DNA from: Planctomycetota bacterium
GTDB lineage: Bacteria > Planctomycetota > UBA1135 > UBA2386
Reading direction: 5' to 3'
Assembly: GCA_025459175.1 (NCBI GenBank)
Contig: JALORC010000004.1
Coordinates: 1 to 64,000 of the forward strand
DNA: 64,000 nt
The position numbers were made by a program, and so were the translations under genes. This document shows, one piece after another, positions 1-8,045 of this stretch; position 1 is the first letter of the stretch, and each line of letters starts with the position of its first letter. A model generated the notes under the pieces. It was not told where the DNA came from. It saw only the letters and a list, made by a program, of their open reading frames with translations, and made no database searches.

Positions 1-89
1 TCCTGCCCGTGTGCCCCGACGGCTTCGACTCGATCGGCACCCGTCCGAGCCCGCTTCAGACCCGCGCTCCGCCGCGGCATGATGCGGCG

Positions 90-1094
90 ATGCTGCAGTT
101 CTCGCAGGTGATCCAAGCCGTCGATTCCCACACCGCCGGCGAACCGACCCGCATCGTGACCGGTGGCCTGCCGCCGATCGCCGGCGCCACGATGGCCGAC
201 AAGCGGCGCGTTCTGCAGACGTCGCACGACCACCTGCGCCGCGCGCTGGTGCTCGAGCCGCGCGGCCACGACGCGATCGTGCTCGCCTACCTGCTGCCGC
301 CGTGCACGCCGGGTGCGCACCTCGGCGTGGTGTTCGCGAACGATGCCGGCTACCTCGGCATGTGCGGCCACGGCGCGATCGGTGTCGCGACCACCGCCGT
401 CGCGATGGGCATGGTGCCGGCGGTCGAACCGGTGACCGAACTGGTGCTCGACACGCCGGCCGGCGCGGTGACCTGCAAGGTCGCGGTCGAGGGCGGCAAG
501 GTGCGTTCGGTGACGATCACCAACGTGCCGTCGTTCCTGTTCCGGCAGCGCGTGATCGTGCCGGTGCACGGGTTCGGCAAGGTCGCGGCCGACATCGCCT
601 ACGGCGGCAACTGGTTCGCGTTCGTCGAGGCCGACCAGCTCGGCCTGATGGTCGAGAAGGCGCACCTGCCGGTGCTGATGCAGGCGGCGATGGCGGTGCG
701 TGAGGGGCTGGTGCGCGAAGGCGTGCGCGGTCGCCATCCCGATCACGACGCCGACGAGATCATCGACCACGTCAAGCTGTTCGCGCATCTCGACGGCGAC
801 GAGCCGGGCTCGCGCGCGCTGACCCTGTGCCCCGGTGCGGCCTACGACCGTTCGCCGTGCGGCACCGGTACCTCGGCCAAGCTCGCCGTGCTGCACGGCA
901 AGGGCGAACTCGAGGTGGGCCAGTGGTTCCGTTCGCAGAGCGTGCTGGCGACCGAGTTCCGCGCCCGCGTGGTGCGCGAGACCAAGGTCGGACCGTTCGC
1001 GGCGATCGTGCCGGAAGTGCAGGGCTCGGCGTGGATCACCGGTCTGCCGACGTTCGTCATCGATCCCGACGATCCGTGTCGGTTCGGCATCTGA
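90..1094 (+). CDS. Proline racemase family protein, probably 4-hydroxyproline 2-epimerase
   Basis: Predicted cytoplasmic cofactor-independent epimerase of the proline racemase family, which in most bacteria converts trans-4-hydroxy-L-proline to the cis-D form for catabolism. The 334-residue protein opens with the family signature DSHTAGEPTR (about residues 12-21). It keeps both catalytic cysteines: C92 in MCGHG and C257 in DRSPCGTGTSA. Having Cys at both sites argues for racemase/epimerase activity; the family's trans-3-hydroxyproline dehydratases have Thr at the second site. I start at the ATG at 90 because the family motif begins about 11 residues later; the track's GTG at 9 adds 27 residues with no family character. 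No other hydroxyproline catabolic gene lies nearby, so the substrate is inferred from family only. Confidence 0.88.
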   Translation: MLQFSQVIQAVDSHTAGEPTRIVTGGLPPIAGATMADKRRVLQTSHDHLRRALVLEPRGHDAIVLAYLLPPCTPGAHLGVVFANDAGYLGMCGHGAIGVATTAVAMGMVPAVEPVTELVLDTPAGAVTCKVAVEGGKVRSVTITNVPSFLFRQRVIVPVHGFGKVAADIAYGGNWFAFVEADQLGLMVEKAHLPVLMQAAMAVREGLVREGVRGRHPDHDADEIIDHVKLFAHLDGDEPGSRALTLCPGAAYDRSPCGTGTSAKLAVLHGKGELEVGQWFRSQSVLATEFRARVVRETKVGPFAAIVPEVQGSAWITGLPTFVIDPDDPCRFGI

Positions 1095-1117
1095 GCGTCG
1101 GCTATCTTCGGAGCCCG

Positions 1118-1879
1118 ATGCGCGCACTGTCCTGCCTGCTGCTGTCGAGTCTCGTCGCCTGTGTCGGCTTCCACCCGCTCGAGCCGTCCTGGCGCCGCGG
1201 CCGCCCGGTCGAAGCCGCCGCGCAGCCGGCGGTGACGCCCTGGACGACGGTCGGCTACAGCGTCGAAGGGCGACCGCTGCGGGTGTCCCGCCACGGCAGC
1301 GGCCCGCGGCGCGTGCTGTGGGTCGGCGGCATCCATGGCGACGAGCGCGAGGGCAGCGTCGCGACCGCCGAGTTGCCGGCGGCGTTCGCGGCGGTGCCGG
1401 GAGCGACGGCGGCAGTGACGCTGATCATCCTCGAGGACGCCAATCCCGATGGCTCGGCGAATCGCACGCGCGGCAACGCGCGTGGCGTCGACCTGAACCG
1501 CAACTACCCGGCGTCGAACTTCCTCGCCGGCAAGAACTACGGCGATGCACCGCTGGACCAGCCGGAGGCGCGAGTCCTGCACGACCTGATCCTGGCCGAA
1601 CGGCCGGACCTGGTGATCGTCGCGCATGCGTGGCGCGGCGACTACTTCATCAACTTCGACGGGCCCGCCGGTCCGATGGCCGAGCTGTTCGCGCAGCGCT
1701 CGAACTTCCCGGTCAAGGCCTCGGACAAATTCGCACCGACGCCCGGCTCGCTGGGTTCGTGGGTCGGGCGCACGCTGGGGTTGCCGATCCTGACGCTCGA
1801 ATACCTGCGTGGCACCGATCCGGAGATCGGTTGGGCGAACACCCGCGCGGCGATCCTCGCCGTGATCCTCGGGCGGTAG
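1118..1879 (+). CDS. Lipoprotein M14-type zinc carboxypeptidase (MpaA-like)
   Basis: Predicted envelope-anchored metallocarboxypeptidase of 253 residues. A lipoprotein signal (LSCLLLSSLVAC) precedes the catalytic domain. The M14 zinc site is readable: GGIHGDEREG gives H73 and E76, VAHAW gives the third ligand H170, and TLEYL carries the likely catalytic Glu near 228. VDLNRNYP is the usual substrate-binding Arg segment. The arrangement resembles murein peptide amidase MpaA, which trims peptidoglycan peptides; here a lipobox would place it outside the cytoplasm. It follows the epimerase by 23 bp and precedes two peptide permeases by 3 bp, so release of peptides and their uptake could be linked, but that is inference. 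The start is the ATG just before the signal peptide, inside the longer track ORF beginning at 827. Confidence 0.82.
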   Translation: MRALSCLLLSSLVACVGFHPLEPSWRRGRPVEAAAQPAVTPWTTVGYSVEGRPLRVSRHGSGPRRVLWVGGIHGDEREGSVATAELPAAFAAVPGATAAVTLIILEDANPDGSANRTRGNARGVDLNRNYPASNFLAGKNYGDAPLDQPEARVLHDLILAERPDLVIVAHAWRGDYFINFDGPAGPMAELFAQRSNFPVKASDKFAPTPGSLGSWVGRTLGLPILTLEYLRGTDPEIGWANTRAAILAVILGR

Positions 1880-1882
1880 GCC

Positions 1883-2890
1883 ATGCGGTGGCTCGCGTCG
1901 CGGCTGGTGTGGTCGCTGCTGATGATGCTGGCGATCACGTTCCTGACGTTCGTCGTCGTCGACAGCGCACCGATCGATCGTGCCGAGCTCGAGGTCGAGC
2001 GGGTCGCCGCCGAACGAGGCCTCGACGCGACCGAACGCGACGAGATGCTGCTGAAGCTGCGGATCCGCTACGGCCTCGTCGATGCGGAGTCCCGAGCCGC
2101 GGTGCCGCTGCTGCAGCGATATGGCGACTGGCTGTGCAGCGCGGCGATGTTGCGTCTGGGCGGGGTCGGTGACGACCATGCGGCGCTGTGGCTGCGGCTG
2201 CGGCAGGCGTTGCCGGTGACGTTGTGGATCGGCGGCCTCGCGTTGGCGCTGGCGATGGCGGGCGGCATCGTGCTCGGTACATGGGCCGGGTTGCGACCCG
2301 GTTCGCTGCGTGACCGCGTGCTGTCGAACGCGCTGCTCGTGCTGGCCGGCGTGCCCGAGTTCCTGCTGGCGACGCTGCTGGTGCTGGTGTTCTGCGTCGC
2401 GTTGCCGTGGTTGCCGATCAGCGGCCTGCACTCGCCGGGTGCCGAACGCTGGGGCATGGGCACGCAGTTGCTGGATCTCGCCCGGCACCTGCTGTTGCCG
2501 GTGCTGGTGACGGCAGTGGGGCCGCTGATGTGCGTGGCGCGATTCGTGCGCGATGCGGTCGCGCGGGCCGACCGCGCCGCGTTCACCGTCAACCTGCGGG
2601 CGCTGGGCCTGGACCCGGGGGAAGTGCGCGGGCGATTGCTCCGGCACGGTTGTGTGCCGGTCGCCACCCTCACCGGCGACCTGTTGCCGATGCTGGTCGG
2701 CGGCTCGATCGTGGTCGAGAACGTGTTCGCTCTGGACGGGCTGGGCCACCTCGCGTTCCAGGCGATGATGGGCAAGGAGCTGCCGCTGGTGATGGCGCTG
2801 CTGGTGCTCGGTGCGGCGGTGACCCTGGTCGGGCTGGTGTTGTCGGACTTGCTGCACCGGTGGCTCGATCCCCGCGTGAGGTTGTCGTGA
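1883..2890 (+). CDS. Peptide ABC transporter permease, DppB/YejB type
   Basis: Inner-membrane permease of the binding-protein-dependent transport family, 335 residues. An N-terminal membrane segment (about 8-27) is followed by a polar periplasmic region and then about five further hydrophobic segments. The region VARFVRDAVARADRAAFTVNLRALGLDPGEVRGRLLRHG matches the cytoplasmic EAA-type loop that docks the ATPase. It begins 3 bp after the carboxypeptidase stop and its last bases overlap the next permease start (GTGA), so the two permeases are translationally coupled. With the next gene it forms a heterodimer like YejB/YejE, importers of peptides. No substrate-binding protein or ATPase gene is adjacent on the downstream side; they may be upstream of the window or elsewhere. 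Confidence 0.85.
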   Translation: MRWLASRLVWSLLMMLAITFLTFVVVDSAPIDRAELEVERVAAERGLDATERDEMLLKLRIRYGLVDAESRAAVPLLQRYGDWLCSAAMLRLGGVGDDHAALWLRLRQALPVTLWIGGLALALAMAGGIVLGTWAGLRPGSLRDRVLSNALLVLAGVPEFLLATLLVLVFCVALPWLPISGLHSPGAERWGMGTQLLDLARHLLLPVLVTAVGPLMCVARFVRDAVARADRAAFTVNLRALGLDPGEVRGRLLRHGCVPVATLTGDLLPMLVGGSIVVENVFALDGLGHLAFQAMMGKELPLVMALLVLGAAVTLVGLVLSDLLHRWLDPRVRLS

Positions 2891-3912
2891 CCGGCGTGAT
2901 CCATGGGGTGTTGCCGCCGCCGCCGGCCCGCCCGCGGCGAGGGTCTCGGGCGTCGTGGTGGTTCGCGGCCCTGGTGCTGTTCGTCGGCCTGTTCGCGCCA
3001 TTGCTCGCCAACGACGTGCCCCTGGTGGCGCGCGTCGACGGCGGTTGGCACTTCCCCGCCTTCGCCGACCTCGTCGGGCCGCGCCCGATCGGGCCGGGCG
3101 ACCTGTCCTGGAAACAATGGTGGTCGCGACTGGCGCCGGACGGCGACGACTTCGCCTGGATGCCGCCTTGGCCGTACGGCCCCACCGAGGTCGACCCGTC
3201 GCGGTTCAGTCAGGGGCCTTGTCTGACGCACCCACTCGGCAGCGACGACACCGGACGCGATGTGCTGTCGAGGCTGCTGCACGGCGCCGCACCGGTGGTG
3301 CAGCTCGGCGTGCCGTCGGTCACGCTCGGCGCCTTGTTGGGCACGCTGTTGGGGGCCCTGGCCGGACTGCGCCGCGGTTGGGTCGAGGTGGCGGTGCTGC
3401 GCGCGATCGAGTTGTTCTACTGCTTCCCGACCTTGCTCTTCCTGATGTTCGTCGCCGCGTTCGTGGGCAGTTCGAGCCAGGGACTGGTGCTGGTGCTGGC
3501 GGCCCTGTTCTGGACCAGTTTCGCGCGCATCGTGCGCGGCGAACTGCTCAGCCTGCGCGAGCGCGAGTTCGTGCTGGTCGCTCGTGGCCTGGGGGTCGGC
3601 GAGTGGCGCATCGTGCGGCGGCATCTGCTGCCGCTGCTGTGGGGGCGCATCGGCATGGTGGCGGCCTTCTGCATGGCGGCGGCGGTGGTCGCCGAGTCGA
3701 CGCTGTCCTTCCTCGGCCTCGGGTCGGGCAGCGAGACCAGTTCTTGGGGCACCATGCTGAGGCAGGGTGCCGACCACGCGGTGCTCGGAGGCTGGCACCT
3801 GTGGTTGTTCCCTGCCGTCGCGATCACAGCCGTGATCCTCTGCTGTCACGGAATGGCCGAAGGCATGGGGGCCGCCGAGCGGTCGCGCGCGGCCGGAGAG
3901 CCGATTGCCTAG
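2887..3912 (+). CDS. Peptide ABC transporter permease, DppC/YejE type
   Basis: Second permease of the pair, 341 residues. The start is the GTG at 2887, which overlaps the previous stop as GTGA; the track ORF extends further back only because the frame is open. The first membrane segment (WWFAALVLFVGLFAPLLAND) is followed by PLVARVDGGWHFP, which resembles the YejE periplasmic segment. GSDDTGRDVLSRLLHGA is the conserved DppC-family motif before the core membrane domain, and GELLSLREREFVLVARGLGVGEWRIVRRHLLP is the EAA loop. It likely sits in the inner membrane with the YejB-like partner to import peptides. The assignment to the YejE branch rather than DppC/OppC rests on the PLV...DG...FP segment. 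A hairpin about 120 bp downstream may end the transcript. Confidence 0.85.
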   Translation: MTGVIHGVLPPPPARPRRGSRASWWFAALVLFVGLFAPLLANDVPLVARVDGGWHFPAFADLVGPRPIGPGDLSWKQWWSRLAPDGDDFAWMPPWPYGPTEVDPSRFSQGPCLTHPLGSDDTGRDVLSRLLHGAAPVVQLGVPSVTLGALLGTLLGALAGLRRGWVEVAVLRAIELFYCFPTLLFLMFVAAFVGSSSQGLVLVLAALFWTSFARIVRGELLSLREREFVLVARGLGVGEWRIVRRHLLPLLWGRIGMVAAFCMAAAVVAESTLSFLGLGSGSETSSWGTMLRQGADHAVLGGWHLWLFPAVAITAVILCCHGMAEGMGAAERSRAAGEPIA

Positions 3913-4029
3913 CTTCCGAGTCGCCGTTGGCACGGCGTTGTCGCGCTCGTCATGCGGCGTGCGCGCCCGGTCTCAGCACTGCGGCCCCTAGGGAAGAAGG
4001 CGCGTTTGCCTCAGTACTTCCCTGTGTTG

Positions 4030-4058
4030 ACTGCAGCAGAGGCTGCAGTAGTTTTCTT
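4030..4058 (+). terminator. Candidate intrinsic terminator after the peptide permease genes
   Basis: A perfect 8-bp inverted repeat, ACTGCAGC-AGAG-GCTGCAGT (4030-4049), is followed by a short T-rich run (GTTTTCTT). It lies 117 bp after the permease stop and before the PEP-CTERM gene, where a transcript boundary would be expected. The stem is short and the T run is interrupted, so this is moderate support. Confidence 0.4.
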
Positions 4059-4076
4059 CGCAACAACCTCTCTGCA

Positions 4077-4093
4077 ACGGGACGCGGTCCCGT
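4077..4093 (+). promoter_or_regulatory. Hairpin in the leader of the PEP-CTERM gene
   Basis: ACGGGAC-GCG-GTCCCGT forms a perfect 7-bp stem with a 3-nt loop, 22 bp upstream of the ATG at 4116. An alternative pairing of the flanking GCAACGG (4074-4080) with CCGTTGC (4094-4100) is also possible. It could affect translation of the PEP-CTERM gene or act as a second terminator; neither is shown. Confidence 0.3.
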
Positions 4094-4115
4094 CCGTTGC
4101 GGCTGACACACACCC

Positions 4116-4370
4116 ATGATCGTCGCCACGCTGCTCGTTGCTGGTCTGAACTTCGCCAGTCCGTCCGCATCCACTCTGCCGCAGATCACCCCCCAGGGCG
4201 TGCCTGCCAAGCCCCCGGCGCCGGTCATCCCGACGGCCCCGATCCGCGGTTCCATGCCGGTCTCCGGCGGCACCCCTGAGCCCGCGTCGATGTTGCTGCT
4301 GGTCGGCGGTGCGCTCGGCTACGGCGCCCACCGGCTGCGTCGCGCTCGTTCGGAATCGTCCGCGAAGTGA
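4116..4370 (+). CDS. Minimal PEP-CTERM sorting-domain protein
   Basis: An 84-residue exported protein that is little more than a sorting signal. It has an N-terminal hydrophobic signal (MIVATLLVAGLNFASPSAS), a proline-rich linker of about 33 residues with no recognisable domain, and a C-terminal tripartite signal: PEP motif (TPEPAS, about 54-59), hydrophobic segment (MLLLVGGALGYGA) and a basic tail (HRLRRAR). This is the classic substrate layout for exosortases, which process such proteins at the membrane during export in exopolysaccharide-producing bacteria. The stop overlaps the next gene's GTG start (GTGA), so it is coupled to the exosortase and is probably its dedicated substrate. Very short PEP-CTERM proteins are easily missed by annotation. 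Its mature function is unknown. Confidence 0.8.
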   Translation: MIVATLLVAGLNFASPSASTLPQITPQGVPAKPPAPVIPTAPIRGSMPVSGGTPEPASMLLLVGGALGYGAHRLRRARSESSAK

Positions 4371-5830
4371 CGGCAGGAGTCGGTCGCGCACTGGCCGCCA
4401 CCCTGGCGGCGGTCGCCTTGCTGTGGTCCTGCCGGGAAGCGCTCGCGAGCTACCTGCTGGATCAGCACTACCAGGAGCACTTCCTCTACCTCTGGGTGTT
4501 CCTGTGCCTGGCGCTGGCGAAGACGCTGCGCCCCCCGTTCCGGGCCGGTTTCGACCCGGGGCTCGGTCGGGATCGCCTCGGACTGGCGATCGTGGCCGCC
4601 GGCTGGCTGTCCTACGCGATCAGCCAAGCCGTTGGCTCGAGCGCCATCGAGCGCACCTCGCTGGTGATCGGCATCACCGGCGTCGGTGTGCTGGCCGTGC
4701 CCGGTTGGACGGTTCGCCGCTGCCTGCAGCACGGCGCCTTGATGTTGCTCTGCTTCGGTCTGCCCTACTCCGTCTACTTCCCGTTGACGGCGCGCATGCA
4801 GTGGGGAGTCGCTCAGTGCATCGCCCTGCCGGCGCGGTTCGGCTGGGTCGACTACATCGTCGACGGGCCGGTCGTGCAGTTCCCAGGCTACCAGCTGTCG
4901 ATCACCCCCGACTGCTCCGGGCTCGGACAGTTGCTCACCTTTCTCGGCATCGCCGCGCTCGGCATCCTCGGTGGGGTCGGCAGCTGGCGTCGCAGTGCCG
5001 TGCTCCTGGCGGCGGCGGTCCTGCTGGCGTGGGTCTCCAACGTGGCCCGGGTCGCGTTGTTCGTCGCGTTGATCGCGTGCGGGTGGACCGCTTCGGTCAA
5101 TGACCCGAACTGGCATGCGGCGCTCGGCTTCCTGGTGTTCCTGCCGTTCGTCACGCTGCTGATCGGCCTCGTCCTGCGGACCCATGTCGCGCTGCCGTCG
5201 CCGGCGCCGACTGCGGTCCCCGCGGGGCGCTGGCCGATCGCGATCCTGGTGTTGCCGGTGCTGGCCGCGCACCTCTACTACACCGGCCTCGCCGAGCCTG
5301 AGTTCCCCGCTCCCGACCACTTCGCCCGCATCGAGCAGCCGCCGGGTCACCACCTCGAACAGCGCGCACCCAGCGAAGCGGACGATCGCGTCAGCTACGG
5401 CACGCGTTGGCTGGTCAATGCGCGCTTCCGGGCCGCGGATGGCAGCAGCTTCGACCTGTTCCACTACGCGACCCGCTCCCGCAGCCACCTCAGTGTGCAC
5501 AAGATCGCCGCGTGTCTGGGCGTCGAGGACCGGCGGGTGCGCTACGAGCCGCCGGTCCGGATCGATGGGCGCAGCTGGTGGCCGATCGGTCTGGACCACG
5601 ACGACCCGTCGCGGGCAGCCCACGTCTACTTCGCGTTCGAGGTCGGCGGTCGCCGGCTCGATGACTCGCCCGCCACGCAGTTCGCCGTGTTCTGGCAGCG
5701 CCTGACCGGTGGCTCATGGGAGGTGCGGTTGACCCGGGTCATGTTGCCCGGGGCGCTACCGGCCACGCCGACGGAGCACGAACGCAGGGTGCTCGGTTGG
5801 CTCGCCGGACTGACCGACGCCGAGGGCTGA
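4367..5830 (+). CDS. Exosortase with C-terminal EpsI-like domain
   Basis: Polytopic membrane protease/transpeptidase of the exosortase family, 487 residues. The catalytic triad residues are in place: C183 in TPDCSGLGQ, R228 in VSNVARVALF and H250 in NDPNWHAALGF, each beside a hydrophobic segment. About eight membrane segments cover residues 5-280. After residue ~285 there is a soluble region (NARFRAADGSSFDLFHYATRSRSHLSVHKIAACLG...) that resembles the EpsI/DUF3485 domain, often a separate gene or a fusion at exosortase loci. Such fused forms are, to my recollection, seen in planctomycete exosortases, but I have not verified the subfamily. The start is the GTG that overlaps the stop of the PEP-CTERM gene. 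It probably cleaves that neighbour near its PEP motif. Confidence 0.85.
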   Translation: MTAGVGRALAATLAAVALLWSCREALASYLLDQHYQEHFLYLWVFLCLALAKTLRPPFRAGFDPGLGRDRLGLAIVAAGWLSYAISQAVGSSAIERTSLVIGITGVGVLAVPGWTVRRCLQHGALMLLCFGLPYSVYFPLTARMQWGVAQCIALPARFGWVDYIVDGPVVQFPGYQLSITPDCSGLGQLLTFLGIAALGILGGVGSWRRSAVLLAAAVLLAWVSNVARVALFVALIACGWTASVNDPNWHAALGFLVFLPFVTLLIGLVLRTHVALPSPAPTAVPAGRWPIAILVLPVLAAHLYYTGLAEPEFPAPDHFARIEQPPGHHLEQRAPSEADDRVSYGTRWLVNARFRAADGSSFDLFHYATRSRSHLSVHKIAACLGVEDRRVRYEPPVRIDGRSWWPIGLDHDDPSRAAHVYFAFEVGGRRLDDSPATQFAVFWQRLTGGSWEVRLTRVMLPGALPATPTEHERRVLGWLAGLTDAEG

Positions 5831-5989
5831 AAGCGGCTCTGCGGCCGCGGTCCTTGCGTCGCAAGGAAAGCGCTGCCATCGGCTCGGCCGGCTCTCGGCG
5901 CCTCTGGTCATGCCTCCGACCCCGCTGGCGACTGTCATGACCAGCGCCGACCTGGCGCCGTGGTCGTCTCATTCCGAGCCGTCAGGGGC

Positions 5990-6020
5990 TTGCGGCATCG
6001 TGTTGCAACCCCGATAGTAT
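5990..6020 (+). promoter_or_regulatory. Weak candidate promoter for the WecG-like gene
   Basis: TTGCGG (5990-5995) and TAGTAT (6015-6020) are separated by 19 bp in the only AT-rich patch of the 218-bp gap before the next gene. The spacing is long and the -35 match is partial. The same gap holds the palindrome CCTTGCG-T-CGCAAGG at 5852-5866. Confidence 0.22.
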
Positions 6021-6048
6021 CATCCACTTACCCACATCGGCGTCGCTG

Positions 6049-6942
6049 ATGTGCGGCCCCATTCTCGCGATGTCCCTCGGGAAGCCACTCACCGAAGCAG
6101 CTGCTCCGACCGCCTCCTGCGCGTCGGCTGCCGCCTCGTCGGGCAGTGCGCTGGTCGCGAGTTCTGCAGATCCTTCCTCGGAGCTGCCCAGGGTCCCGAT
6201 CGGCGATGTGATGGTGCACGCGATTCGCGAGGCCGAATGCGTCGACCACGTGATGAAGCAGCTGGCGGCGGGCCGCGGCGGTTGGATCGCGACCGTCAAC
6301 CTCGACCACCTCTGGCGACTGCGGCGCTGCCCGCAGTTTGCGGCGGCCTACCGGGAAGTGACCGTGGTCGTCGCCGATGGCACGCCGCTGGTTTGGGCCA
6401 GCAGGCTGCAGGGTGCACCGGTGCCAGAACGGGTGGCTGGCTCCGACCTGATCCACAGCCTGACCAAGGCGGCCGGTGCGCGCGGTAGGCGAGTGTTCCT
6501 GCTCGGCGGCAATCCCGGCACCGCCGACGCCGCCGCTGCGCGCCTGCAGGCAGCGTCCCCGGGGTTGGTGATCGCCGGCACGTGTTGTCCGGAACTCGGC
6601 TTCGAGAAGAGCCCGGCGCGCATGGCGGAGTTGCGCCAGCAGCTCGCCTCCGCGCGCCCCGACATCGTCTTCGTCGCCCTCGGAGCCCCCAAGCAGGAGC
6701 TGTTCATCCAGACGGCTCGTGACGTGCTGCCGCAGGCCTGGTGGATCGGTGTCGGCATCAGCTTCAGCTTCGTGGCCGGCGAGATCCAGCGGGCCCCGCG
6801 CTGGGTGCAGCGGCTCGGGCTCGAGTGGGTGCACCGGTTGTGCCAGGAGCCGCGACGGCTGTGGAGCCGCTACCTGTGGCATGGCCCGCCGTTCGCGGCG
6901 AGATTGTTCGCGCAGTCGCTCTGGCGCCGACTGCGATCCTGA
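6049..6942 (+). CDS. WecG/TagA/CpsF family glycosyltransferase
   Basis: Cytoplasmic, membrane-associated GT26-family enzyme, 297 residues, that adds a sugar (typically ManNAc or a ManNAcA derivative) to a lipid-linked precursor. Family signatures are clear: TVNLDHLWRLR, VVVADGTPLVWASRLQGAPVPERVAGSDL (the conserved D-G-xP-W and R-x-x-G-D-L segments), FLLGGNPG and the C-terminal VALGAPKQELFI followed by IGVGISFSFVAGEIQRAPRWVQRLGLEWVHRL. The recognisable domain begins near residue 48, so the N-terminal Ala/Ser-rich stretch is unusual or the true start is downstream, for example the ATG at 6070. It opens the glycosyltransferase part of the exopolysaccharide locus. Confidence 0.88.
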   Translation: MCGPILAMSLGKPLTEAAAPTASCASAAASSGSALVASSADPSSELPRVPIGDVMVHAIREAECVDHVMKQLAAGRGGWIATVNLDHLWRLRRCPQFAAAYREVTVVVADGTPLVWASRLQGAPVPERVAGSDLIHSLTKAAGARGRRVFLLGGNPGTADAAAARLQAASPGLVIAGTCCPELGFEKSPARMAELRQQLASARPDIVFVALGAPKQELFIQTARDVLPQAWWIGVGISFSFVAGEIQRAPRWVQRLGLEWVHRLCQEPRRLWSRYLWHGPPFAARLFAQSLWRRLRS

Positions 6943-6947
6943 AAGGT

Positions 6948-6961
6948 CATCCGATCGGATG
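6948..6961. promoter_or_regulatory. 14-bp perfect palindrome after the WecG-like gene
   Basis: CATCCGATCGGATG lies 6 bp after the stop and 40 bp before the next start. It could be a protein-binding site or a small hairpin; the sequence alone does not decide. Confidence 0.25.
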
Positions 6962-7001
6962 CGGCCGGGGAGGTGCGCCCCGGTAGATTCCCGCCACGTG
7001 C

Positions 7002-7982
7002 ATGAAGCCGAGCGTCGTTCCCAGCGAAGTCCCAGCAGTTGCGGCCCCGGAAACCATGGGGAAGGTCGTGCTGATCTCGCCGTGCCGCAACGAGCAGGAC
7101 TACATGCGCAAGACGCTGGAGTCGGTGGTCGGCCAGACCCATCCGCCGGCGCTCTGGGTAGTGGTCGACGACGGGTCCACCGATGCGACGCCGGCGATCC
7201 TGGCCGAGTATTGCGCGCGCTATCCGTTCCTGCGGGTCGTGCGGCGTGAGGATCGCGGCAAGCGCAGCGTCGGCCCTGGTGTGATCGAGGCGTTCTACGC
7301 CGGCCTCGACACCGTCGACCTCGGCCAGTTCGAGTTCGTCTGCAAGTTCGACCTCGACCTCGAACTGCCGCGCACCTACTTCGAGCAGGTGATCGCGCGC
7401 ATGCGCGCCGAGCCGCGACTGGGCTCGTACAGCGGCAAGCCCTTCTACCGCGACGAGCACGGCCAGGAGCAGCCGGAGTGGTGCGACGACGAGATCGTGG
7501 TCGGCATGATCAAGTTCTACCGCGTCGATTGCTTCCGACAGATCGGCGGCTTCGTGCGGCAGGTGATGTGGGACGGCATCGACAGCCATCGCTGCCGCAT
7601 GCTCGGCTGGATCGCGCGCAGCACCGGCGACCCGGCGCTGCGGTTCGAGCACCTGCGGCCGATGGGTTCGAGTGACCAGAACGTGCTGCGCGGCCGCCGG
7701 CGCCACGGACTGGGGCAGTACTTCATGGGGACGTCGTTCGCCTATCTGGCGGCCAGCGTCCTGCGGCGGCTGTTCCAGCCGCCGTACGTGATCGGTGCGC
7801 TGGCGATGTTGCAGGGCTATCTCGGCGCCTGGTGGCGCGGCGAACCACGCTACGACGACCCGACCTTCCGCAGCTTCCTCCGCCGCTATCAGTGGGGTGC
7901 GATGTTCCGCGGCAAGCGCCGCACGATCGAACGGATCGAGCGTGAGATGGAGCCGGTCTGGGCGGCGCGCCATGAACGCTGA
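7002..7982 (+). CDS. Family 2 glycosyltransferase
   Basis: A 326-residue GT-A fold inverting glycosyltransferase. The N-terminal nucleotide-sugar site reads VVLISPCRNEQDYMRKTLESVVGQTHPPALWVVVDDGSTDATPAIL, and FVCKFDLDLELP supplies the D-x-D metal motif. The region WDGIDSHRCRMLGW is the likely acceptor/catalytic base segment. Two hydrophobic stretches after residue 240 (YFMGTSFAYLAASVLRRL and PPYVIGALAMLQGYLGAWW) suggest membrane association. It sits between WecG-like and ligase-like genes, consistent with building a repeat unit on a lipid carrier. Sugar specificity cannot be read from sequence. Confidence 0.85.
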   Translation: MKPSVVPSEVPAVAAPETMGKVVLISPCRNEQDYMRKTLESVVGQTHPPALWVVVDDGSTDATPAILAEYCARYPFLRVVRREDRGKRSVGPGVIEAFYAGLDTVDLGQFEFVCKFDLDLELPRTYFEQVIARMRAEPRLGSYSGKPFYRDEHGQEQPEWCDDEIVVGMIKFYRVDCFRQIGGFVRQVMWDGIDSHRCRMLGWIARSTGDPALRFEHLRPMGSSDQNVLRGRRRHGLGQYFMGTSFAYLAASVLRRLFQPPYVIGALAMLQGYLGAWWRGEPRYDDPTFRSFLRRYQWGAMFRGKRRTIERIEREMEPVWAARHER

Positions 7983-8045
7983 CCTGCCGTCGTCGCACGG
8001 CGTCGATCGAGCGGCAGTTCGCGACGGCGGTCGCCTGGAGCCGGC

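Noticed and set aside
9-89. N-terminal extension of the proline racemase-family gene from GTG at 9
   Set aside because: The 27 extra residues precede the family's normal N-terminus and have no family similarity; ATG at 90 fits better.
842-3001. 719-residue minus-strand ORF
   Set aside because: Antisense to four well-supported genes; its Arg/Gln/His-rich composition is that of a high-GC shadow frame.
3927-3942. Sigma-54-like sequence TTGGCACGGCGTTGTC upstream of the PEP-CTERM gene
   Set aside because: The -24 part matches, but the -12 GC dinucleotide is missing and the spacing is off by one.
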